Assembly: GCF_000003815.2 (NCBI RefSeq)
Contig: NC_049988.1
Coordinates: forward strand, 4,350,628-4,414,627
Source of the DNA: Branchiostoma floridae
Lineage: Eukaryota; Chordata; Leptocardii; Amphioxiformes; Branchiostomatidae
DNA: 64,000 nt
Direction: 5' to 3'
The notes under the pieces were generated by a model that was given only the letters and a program-made list of their open reading frames with translations, made no database searches and had not been told where the DNA came from. A program made the position numbers and the translations under genes. Position 1 is the first letter of the stretch. Every line of letters begins with the position of its first letter. Below, piece after piece: positions 58,601 to 64,000 of this stretch.

Positions 58601-61600
58601 GATTTTCAATATTGTGATTCAACACAGAATTATGACTGCCTGAAACCATATTTTTTGGCGATTTTCTGGTGAAAAATATATACTTTATTTTCTGCTGTTC
58701 TTTGCTTGAAACATGTCTGAGTACACTCTTAGCAATGGCCTTAGCAACTGTTACAGCTTTGCTAATGATGTGACAAAAACACATTTCTGCATTTGTTAAA
58801 TGTTAAACATTTTAACACTATTCCTTATGTACTTCTTCTGATGTAATCATAGCAAAATACTACAGAAAAGTAAGTTCTTTGTATCAGTTTTATTGTGGAG
58901 TAAGATCTGAAACCTCCTTAACAACAGCCTTAGCAACGGCCTTAGCAACGATATTGTCACTATAAGCTGGCAGATGTGTCATTCTTCAGACATTCATATT
59001 TCTGGATTTCATAGACCGATTTCGATCATTTAAAGTTTAATGTGCAGGGAATGATACGGAAGGTAAGTCTAACTCATCAGGCAAGGCCCCATAGGTAATG
59101 TGAATAAATGAACGATATTTTTCACCAGAAAATCGCCAAAAATTATGGTTTTAGGCGGTCATAATTTTTGTGTTGATACAGAATCACAATATTGAAAATC
59201 TAAAGATATTTTTATGATCCTCTCCAGCAGGTTTTACTAGCCTGTGAATTTTCATGGAAAAATATTGATGTTTAATTTTTTGCCTCTCCCCCTTGTTGAA
59301 GACACGAAATTTGCAGATTATTTAGGTGGTGATAGGTTTGAAGGCTGATAGCCGGTAGAAAGCTACCATACCAGAATGGCTATCACGTCAAAATATATGC
59401 CACAGGCCTTCTACTATTCAAAAATAACAAGGAGAATTTGCCACCCAGGAGGGTACCGATATGTGAAATTTGGGGTGCTGGCCCATGGACTATAACTACG
59501 TAGTTTATCAAATGAAAACTTTAAGACAGATGGCTTACTTAATTTGGGCAGAATCCATTGTAACAGAACTAGAATTTGACACAGGCAGATCTTCGGGATG
59601 TGTGACATCAGCAGAATGTTCAACCTGCCACCTTCTGGTTCAATGGGATAACCTTGAGCTTGTCTTAATACAGTCTGTCATCACCATATTCATTTCTACA
59701 CATTTTGTAACCATTGGGTCATGGGTACCATGATCAGTATATTGTTTTGGGACGTCATATGGCAGCCATCTCAGAACCATCAGCTTACCCTATGTCAACC
59801 AATCGCAGGATAACTAAATGACGTAACAAATCACAAGTCAATTTTTCTTCTTTTTTCTGATACAGTTGGAAAACCTATCTTGCTTCAAAGTATCACCGAC
59901 AAGGAACGATCTGAACTTCTCCAAGTACAAATTTACAAGAAAGAAATCACCCTGCACGAAGATCTGGGAAAGGGTAAGCCTTGCACTGTTTGATTTTTTA
60001 TCTGCTTATTGGGCATTATATATGTTGTTTTTTGTTTGGATGGTTTGTTGGTTGAAAATCATTGAAAAGAATGTTATGTCATATTTTGAATGGTTTATCA
60101 TTTAAAGATTCGTCGTAACACTTTTGTTGGACATTGAATAGATAGATACAATGTATATAAGCTGATGATTATGACGATTGTGCAAATTAAAGCAAATAGA
60201 TATAGCTCAGTACTGTTGTGATGGAGTTTAATTTACTTGTCATAGCAGCACTTTTTGTCTTGCTGTTACTCCACATAGGAAACTTTGGAGAAGTCCGCCG
60301 TGGCATATACAGGAAGGGCAAAGAAAAAGTGCAATGTGCCGTGAAGACCTTGTTTGGTAATTTATTTAGTAAAATAATAAAATCATCATCTATTATTATA
60401 AATGGTACTGTTTGTAGCAGTGCATGTCAGGTGACTGCCCAAAGTACATTTTGTACGTGCAGTCAATTGTCATTTAGAAGGACACAACAGAAGCTTAATA
60501 TCTGTAGATCATATATAGAATTTGGTATCAGCAAGCCTGAGTAACCATTTGTATAACACCTTTTATCATCATATTCATAAGCACCCCCACTGGCGCCTGA
60601 TTATATCATGCTTTTCAGGACGTTAAATTTCTCCTGTAGTGAATGGAATGGGGATTATTTTTAGTGAACAGCTTGACTGAGGACTGAGCAACTCAACTCT
60701 TCTATGATGTCAGTCTATGTAGATACATGTAGAGCACAATCATCACTCCACCAGCTGTGGATCATAGGTTGCAACAAATTTTATGGCATGACCCCCATGT
60801 AGATACCATGATCGTAAAAGGCACAAGCTGCATTGAATTCCCTCTAATGACTCGGTTTTGATCTCCTAGACCCCAATAAAGAAAGTGAGATGGTGTCCCT
60901 CCTTCGGGAAGGACTGCGCATGAACAACTTTGACCATGACAACGTCCTGAAGCTGATTGGCATCTGTGTCCATGGCAACGAAGCCATGATTGTCCTCCCC
61001 TACATGCAGCATGGTGATCTGCGGAAATATCTCCAAGTCACCAAAGAACAGGTAAATTTTATAAGCACAAAAATGATGTAGTGGCTGAGTGTACATGTGG
61101 CGCATCTTTGGGTTTCAACCTCCTGACAATTGGCCCCTGCATGTTCGAGTTGTGCCCTTGGGAAAGGCATGTTGCACAACTTCACTCAGGTGAAAATGAG
61201 TACCTAATGGCGGTAAAATGTACAAGGGTCACGTTTCCCACTCGGGGCCTGGCTTGGCTGTTGGTGTAAATGAAAAATTGAAATTTTATATAATATACAA
61301 AATAACATGCACAATTCATGCTCTTTAAGAAGTTTTGGTACCTTTTGTGTTTTGTCTTTTTTGTCTTACATGTAACGTTACTTATCAGTCCCCAAAACTG
61401 TTGGAAACATGACCCGCTTTAGAGAGATCCCGAGGATAGGACACTGTAAACAGAGGGCTCATGCAGGTCCTGTGTTTGAGGAGAGCCAAACCTGGAGCAA
61501 ACCAAATAAATCTGTCTCAGGATACAAGGTACATTGTAGCTTGTACAAACCTGGTATACAAACATGAGGACTGGTTTACCAGGTAATATTCAAACAAAGT

Positions 61601-63601
61601 TGGAAATCTTAAATTGGTTCTAAAAAATGCTCAAAGGTCCAGTATTTATATCTACTTTTAATTATTGACAGTATGCAGTCAAACCTGTGCAAGACAACCA
61701 CCAGGGGGACTGAATTGGTCGTTTTGGACAGGTGGTCAGATTGAATAGTATCAACTCACAACATGCCCAAGGCAGAGTATAAATGGTTTCCCTTGTGTTC
61801 AATGGCAAATAAGAAGTGCACGCACGCAAAGAAGTATAAAGTCAGCAAAGTGTTAATGTCAAATACATGGACGCAAAACAAGGTAAGTAAGCCTGATGAA
61901 GTTTACTCATTGACTCAAGTGATAGTTGAGGCCAGCTGGATCGTCAGGCGGGACGGTGTTGCGGGGACACGTGTGGCGGGGAACTCTTTGCACGCGGGTC
62001 TTAGGAGTGTGAACATACCATAACATGTTAAACCATTATTTGTTTACACAGTCCCTGTTGGAGAATCTTCACCTGTGTCTTGACATCGCTCGCGGCATGG
62101 CCTATCTGTCTGATAACGATATCGTGCATCGTGATCTGGCAGCAAGGAACTGCATGTAAGTATCCTATCTAGGGTTGCCTCTACCTTAGTCCATGTATTA
62201 ATGCTAACAAACTGATTCACGTGATAAAAGTTTCCAATGGCAAGCAATTATCTTATACATTTTGTACAACCATTTTGTAATGAAGTTATTCATTTTATAT
62301 GATATGTAAGCATTCTCACTATCTTTTAAAGTGGACAAAAATTCCGAAATATGTATCATTCTCTAATATCAACTAAATATATAAGTCAATAACTTAAAGA
62401 CAGTGACTGTGTTGTGTAAATTATCACTGCCTAATTTCTGTCTGACATTGTCCATTATCTGTTAACTCTCCTACCGGTATATCAGAAATACTGCCTTGAG
62501 TCAGTGTAATGTACATTTACTTGTTACATTTGCAAATGATGATAATAAGAATATATATATATATATAAACTCGGCACAAAAAGTTTGGAATATCAACTTT
62601 GGCTGATCATATTTCCGTTGTTTCTGCATCAATTTCAACGTGTTATATATCAATAGAAAGCATGTATGATTTTCTTTCACAGGGTATCAAACTCTTTATG
62701 ATCATAAATTCGTGGAACGAGCACCAGGGCTGCTTACGTCAGTGGGTCACGAAAAAAAAAGTGCCTAAATTTCCCTTCTTGTGTTCAACACTGTATCATA
62801 CTGTTGGTATGGGTGCGGGTGTCAAAGGTTCAATCTTTCCTTTTTTCACGTAATCTTTGGTATACAGAACATCCAAGTTTATCTTTAATATTTGAGTAGA
62901 GTATTTGTGTCCCTTTGGGCTGTTCGATGACCGAATCGAGGTGTGGAGGCGGCAAGGAGAATGCCAAAGTCTGCAATGGTCCTTGCTATGTGTGGACACT
63001 TGAAGAATTGCATTTGGTCCCATACACACGCTGACGAGGTATGACATTGCGACTGAATGGAGAATGGTGTCCCTGTATCTCACAGTATTGAGGTTGTCTG
63101 GGATGAGGGTGAACGTTAGTTTTCATGTGGCAGCCTTACATACACCACACCAGGACACTGCCTCCACCAAGCCCTACGCGCTGGTTAACGCTCTATCCGT
63201 GCGACAGTCAGCGTGGCATTTTCCTTGCCGCCTCCGCACCTCGATTCCGTCATCCAACTGCCAAAAGGGCACATATACTCTACTCAAATATTAAAGATAA
63301 ACTTGGATGTTCTGTATACCAAAGATTACGTGAAAAAAGGAAAGATTGAACCTTTGACACCCGCACCCATACCAACAGTATGATACAGTGTTGAACACAA
63401 GAAGGGAAATTTGGGCACTTTTTTTCGCGACCCACAGACGTAAGCAGCCCTGGTGCTCGTTCCACGAATTTATAATCATAAAGAGTTTGATACCCTGTGA
63501 AAAAAAATCATACACGCTTTCTATTGATAATACATTGAAATTGATGCAGAAACAACGGAAATATGATCAGCCAAAGTTGATATTCCAAACTTTTTGTGCC
63601 G

Positions 63602-63638
<37 letters not shown>

Positions 63639-63884
63639 CCTTAATCCTATATTTGCAATGCATCAATCACAGTCAGTGACTATTCTTTTAGATTGTATCA
63701 TCAAATAGGATGGCTACAAAAAGAGCATAATTTTATATGAAGCATAATGAAGCTGCATCCTGTCAAGTAGTCATTCTCTGCTTTCATACATAGGTTGGAC
63801 GAAAATTTGCGGGTGAAAGTTGCTGACTTCGGCCTTTGCAGAGACATCCACAAAAAGGGTTACTACAGAATAAAAAACAAAGAG
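40554..63884 (+). CDS. RTK-B: inverted paralogue of RTK-A, 14 exons visible, frame broken in Ig3, 3' end outside window
   Basis: Exons: 40554-40659, 41871-42209, 50782-51078, 53760-54016, 54500-54730, 54967-55085, 55755-55920, 57011-57159, 58040-58184, 59866-59973, 60279-60356, 60870-61051, 62052-62155, 63794-63884. Domain order, intron positions and phases match RTK-A; exons 1, 7, 8, 9, 11 and 14 have identical lengths. Exon 4 is 257 nt where RTK-A has 279: 9 nt lost in frame plus 13 nt lost out of frame. Reading from the start gives 332 residues and a TAG as the last codon of exon 4. All later exons stay open in the ancestral frame with intact splice sites and kinase motifs ([29 protein letters not shown]). 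The three last kinase exons seen in RTK-A should lie beyond 64000. Confidence 0.85.
41871..42209 (+). CDS. RTK-B exon 2: Ig-like domain 1 (no canonical cysteines)
   Basis: 113 codons, phase 1-1. [25 protein letters not shown] and [15 protein letters not shown] follow the Ig pattern, but both core cysteines are absent as in RTK-A. Several N-x-S/T sites (GNVT, LNVT) suggest glycosylation. Confidence 0.82.
42645..42888 (+). repeat. Left arm of a ~230 bp inverted repeat flanking the LINE
   Basis: Contains CCTTAACACCACAAACGACC, ATGCAGTGTATATGGGTC and GCAGCAAGTCCTACATATTC. The same sequence occurs in reverse complement at about 49990-50230 with modest divergence. Short frames beginning MQCIWVK in both arms are only this repeat. 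Confidence 0.75.
43172..46945 (-). pseudogene. LINE ORF2: APE endonuclease and reverse transcriptase, one premature stop
   Basis: Starts [18 protein letters not shown]. Endonuclease motifs: [29 protein letters not shown] and FSDHCLI. RT motifs: [40 protein letters not shown] and [24 protein letters not shown] at 44627-44629 stands where the first residue of the catalytic xADD motif belongs; the frame continues [10 protein letters not shown] directly after it. The two halves (772 and 484 codons) are in the same frame, so the lesion is a single nonsense change. The C-terminal part has [18 protein letters not shown], a zinc-knuckle-like motif. This copy cannot make full RT without readthrough. 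Confidence 0.88.
47197..49656 (-). CDS. LINE ORF1 with coiled coil and SGNH-hydrolase-like domain
   Basis: 819 uninterrupted codons. The N-terminus is basic ([15 protein letters not shown]). A globular region around residues 50-155 includes [13 protein letters not shown] and [17 protein letters not shown]. An acidic low-complexity linker and a coiled coil follow (about 345-425, [19 protein letters not shown]). A Pro/Ala run ([11 protein letters not shown]) precedes an SGNH-like fold: [12 protein letters not shown] (block I Ser), [11 protein letters not shown] (Asn block) and PDGIHIKPD (Asp/His block). The C-terminus is Pro/Arg-rich. Esterase-type ORF1 proteins are known in CR1-related LINEs; the likely role is RNA/membrane association in RNP formation. 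Confidence 0.82.
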   Translation of the reverse strand: MVREKNADFESPEKTKRYRTRSGKTKPWNTPAKEIQDFEQVTEDHTDSSKTKVCNLKIRTTPDRVSLWIDASRVYFDRSLAEDTGYKFTWKKGNVNHPQLSVTDPAWSGENAKVVTIHYYHTGTILIHGKGTPWFAKDVFPQIKKEVDSIADVALGQDGGLENEGLEGGKVETKDDDTRTIESTSECGAQDGGLMHKELEADVDKTKDDDAKTIETTSECEASAMTAPDSDLEQTTNLEPVTVDLTKDLAVEKDILAENTTPKSLRSPSIRKVLGGLENIFLTPFTKVRESAGKNKMGSNPQLSNPRSRQALKMDLPKEPETSAKLPSTDYENMYITLVDDINELKTLVFSNKVTMDKQGKLIASLQANLQNRKVVIDKQSRQIENLGSELQRQREITKNLTDTLASQKADHDALQAQVLILTNRAQTSNTPTRPVDNKAQKDDSRMTNKAQPSDIPTRPVENKAQKDESRINRLYSEIVTGGRAQNPITDAAPNTKSSAPAPAPAPAPAQTDGNTTASTPTENDQGVTTQVRIFADSLWNDVDPEKMYKHKRASISKTTTLPRAAERIIASPDPNTELVIIHVASNDLDNTKNRPDSVATCVEQTHKVIESTRECFPNAKIGMSQVLPRGTNMNSKLNRNIASYNDAIERSCLADNDLIYIRHRLLSEDRSLYKPDGIHIKPDTGVRLLVADVKRTLRHQREAHAVNRTDRQDRNPTSQHRNPGRNGASVSYRTQSDRHQPLGPRQEPPRKPVQPDRRPSPGPLRMPQRNPPLLFPWNQVPPSPPQWNHKTGPSFAETGDKRQTVETLMNMLADFLRH
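49990..50230 (-). repeat. Right arm of the ~230 bp inverted repeat flanking the LINE
   Basis: Reverse complement of 42645-42888: GACTTGCTGCGTTTTTTAAA, GACCCATATACACTGCATAT and GTCGTTTGTGGTGTTAAGGC. The arms face each other across the 7.1 kb LINE segment. Confidence 0.75.
50424..50625 (+). repeat. Dispersed repeat, copy 2
   Basis: CATCATCATCATTCATCATT, then GCCTGGCCTACACATGACTT and CCTTCTCCACCCTCTCGTCT, shared with 23336-23530. Lies in the RTK-B intron before Ig2. Confidence 0.6.
50782..51078 (+). CDS. RTK-B exon 3: Ig-like domain 2
   Basis: 99 codons, phase 1-1. [20 protein letters not shown] and [20 protein letters not shown] keep both cysteines and the tryptophan. Very similar to RTK-A exon 3. 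Confidence 0.88.
51780..53300. repeat. Cluster of dispersed repeat modules in an RTK-B intron
   Basis: At least four copies of CACCTACCAAATATCATGAAA-like modules (about 51860, 52000/52510, 52925 and 53080-53250) are linked to GCCGCTAGGGGG and CTCGAGTTAT words; further copies are near 42580 and 50285. One copy is interrupted exactly by the MITE at 52024-52508. Confidence 0.6.
52024..52508. mobile_element. Tc1/mariner (pogo-type) MITE, 485 bp, TA target duplication
   Basis: Terminal inverted repeats CAGTCAAACCTGCCCGAGCG and its partner ending GGGCAGGTTTGACTG are flanked by TA on both sides. The element splits a CCAAATATCATGAAAATCC module, which rejoins cleanly if one TA and the element are removed. 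The interior has repeated AGCGACCACCTGGCC-type words. Non-coding. Confidence 0.85.
53760..54016 (+). CDS. RTK-B exon 4: Ig-like domain 3, truncated by a frame-breaking deletion
   Basis: [18 protein letters not shown], then [15 protein letters not shown] keep the Ig core. After NEG the sequence lacks 13 nt present in RTK-A, so the frame changes to HLVSTSRS and ends in TAG, which is also the last three bases of the exon before GTAAGT. The expected G-strand codons for SVNVTVI are still visible in another frame. The splice sites are intact. Confidence 0.85.
54500..54730 (+). CDS. RTK-B exon 5: transmembrane helix
   Basis: 77 codons, phase 1-1. NDNWFDSP-type stalk (KDNWFDSP) and helix [20 protein letters not shown]. 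The basic stop-transfer cluster of RTK-A (HRRRKRS) is replaced by [10 protein letters not shown], and the cytoplasmic linker is eight codons shorter. This exon is read only if the Ig3 frame problem is bypassed. Confidence 0.82.
54967..55920 (+). CDS. RTK-B exons 6-7: CARD
   Basis: 54967-55085 and 55755-55920, phase 0 junction. [25 protein letters not shown] and [20 protein letters not shown], then [20 protein letters not shown] and HLADLLDGK. Exon 7 is almost identical to that of RTK-A, exon 6 more diverged. Strong retention argues that the CARD is under constraint or recently duplicated. Confidence 0.82.
55570..55752 (+). repeat. Long polypyrimidine tract before the RTK-B CARD exon 7
   Basis: TTTCATTCTTTCTTTCTCTT-type sequence runs for about 180 bp up to the acceptor TTATTCCAG. 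Counterpart of the tract at 18574-18910 in RTK-A. Confidence 0.85.
55921..57010 (+). other. RTK-B intron 7
   Basis: About 1.1 kb without a recognised repeat or exon. 56700-56850 (GAGGAAAGATTGCAATAT) resembles the RTK-A intron near 18170, so part of the intron is shared ancestry. Confidence 0.45.
57011..58184 (+). CDS. RTK-B exons 8-9: FN3-like domain
   Basis: 57011-57159 and 58040-58184, phase 0 junction, same lengths as [54 protein letters not shown] and AGFTLTTTT. The intron carries a CA microsatellite and an inserted MITE. Confidence 0.75.
57258..57400. repeat. CA-rich microsatellite
   Basis: ACACACACACTTACATGCAC and similar, degenerate. Followed by GGATAGGACGTTAAATGGAG and CACGTTAAAGAACCCACC to about 57600, which looks like a further dispersed element related to 61430-61510. 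Confidence 0.7.
57627..57948. mobile_element. hAT-like MITE (322 bp, 8 bp target duplication)
   Basis: Ends AAGGGCTCTGCCA and TGGCTAGAGCCCTG are inverted with one gap. ACCAAACC is present on both sides (57619-57626 and 57949-57956). An 8 bp duplication and CAGGGCTCT-type ends fit hAT. The flank is CAAAC-rich, so part of the duplication match could be chance. Confidence 0.7.
58314..59493. mobile_element. Fold-back element with ~370 bp inverted arms
   Basis: Arms 58314-58682 and 59115-59493 are near reverse complements: ATAGTCCATGGGCCAG ... CGATTTTCTGGTGAAAAATA against TATTTTTCACCAGAAAATCG ... CTGGCCCATGGACTAT. About 430 bp of unrelated centre separates them. No transposase. Lies in the RTK-B intron between FN3 and juxtamembrane exons. 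Confidence 0.85.
59866..63884 (+). CDS. RTK-B exons 10-14: juxtamembrane segment and kinase N-lobe to DFG (continues past window)
   Basis: 59866-59973 (juxtamembrane, ending LGKG), 60279-60356 ([17 protein letters not shown]), 60870-61051 ([43 protein letters not shown]), 62052-62155 ([12 protein letters not shown]), 63794-63884 ([19 protein letters not shown]). All catalytic residues up to the activation loop are present. The GTACTTG donor at 63885 matches the weak GTACATG donor of RTK-A. The APE, WSYG and RPNF exons are beyond the edge. Confidence 0.9.
61085..61215 (+). repeat. SINE-like dispersed repeat copy
   Basis: GGGAAAGGCATGTTGCACAA and CTTCACTCAGGTGAAAATGA match the reverse complement of the copy near 15510-15550. 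Confidence 0.5.
61676..61880. mobile_element. Truncated copy of the 52024 MITE family
   Basis: Starts CAGTCAAACCTGTGCAAG followed by ACCACC, and contains CATGCCCAAGGCAGAGTATAA and GTGCACGCACGCAAAGAAG, the reverse complement of interior sequence of the 52024-52508 element. The right terminus is missing or decayed. Confidence 0.6.
62567..63606. mobile_element. Tc1/mariner-derived fold-back element with ~400 bp inverted arms
   Basis: Ends AAACTCGGCACAAAAAGTTT and AAACTTTTTGTGCCGAGTTT are perfect inverted repeats, embedded in TA repeats on both sides (TA target). Arms run about 62567-62970 and 63215-63606. On the minus strand the centre reads a decayed transposase piece: [13 protein letters not shown], then [11 protein letters not shown]-like codons split by frameshifts, the pattern around the second catalytic Asp of Tc1 transposases. 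Intronic in RTK-B between the HRD and DFG exons. Confidence 0.8.
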
Positions 63885-64000
63885 GTACTTGACATTGTAC
63901 GTTTTCATGACATCAAAAAACTGTTAGTTTAAACCAAAAATTTATGTCATGTCACAAACCCCTTCCCCATGATGAAAAAACACTGGAGAACTCTCAGGGT
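63885..64000 (+). other. RTK-B intron at the window edge
   Basis: GTACTTGACATTGTACGTTTTCATGACATC parallels the RTK-A intron after its DFG exon (GTACATGTACGTTTTCATAG in gene sense), so paralogous similarity extends into this intron. Sequence stops before the next exon. Confidence 0.6.

Overview
The window looks like intron-rich invertebrate deuterostome DNA, most likely an amphioxus (Branchiostoma) genome assembly. That is an inference. Its basis is many small phase-1 exons with GT..AG borders, dense MITEs, SINE-like tRNA-derived repeats, CR1/Jockey-type LINEs, minisatellites, a 100-N scaffold gap (37817-37916), and animal gene families (receptor tyrosine kinase, CARD, MOLO-1/TPM).

Layout. 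1-2000 is a ~60 bp minisatellite that switches orientation near position 840. 2473-5405 and 6810-9794 are two tandem plus-strand four-exon genes for MOLO-1-like TPM-domain membrane proteins. 11824-25727 (minus) is a complete 17-exon receptor tyrosine kinase gene, here called RTK-A, whose 2781 coding bases join in frame to 926 residues. An extra signal-peptide-type exon lies upstream at 29761-29818. 32151-35404 (minus) is a six-exon gene that tentatively resembles the YqcI/YcgG family. 35405-40553 is repeat-rich intergenic DNA with the gap. 40554 to beyond the right edge (plus) is RTK-B, a paralogue of RTK-A in the opposite orientation with matching exon order, phases and often identical exon lengths. 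It runs off the window after the DFG exon. A nearly full-length two-ORF LINE (about 42893-49900, minus) sits in RTK-B intron 2.

The main discovery candidate is the domain order of the RTK pair: signal peptide, three Ig domains, one transmembrane helix, then on the cytoplasmic side a CARD, an FN3-like domain and a MET/AXL-like tyrosine kinase. CARD is an adaptor domain of inflammasome, apoptosis and NF-kB signalling, so this would be a cell-surface Ig receptor joining phosphotyrosine output to death-fold assembly in one chain. I know of no characterised receptor with this order, but could not search.

RTK-A appears intact. RTK-B carries a 13-nt deletion relative to RTK-A in the third Ig exon. 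This creates an in-frame stop as the last codon of that exon, before the membrane helix, while all visible downstream exons stay open. RTK-B as assembled would therefore give a secreted Ig protein, be a young pseudogene, or need skipping of the symmetric Ig3 exon to make a receptor.
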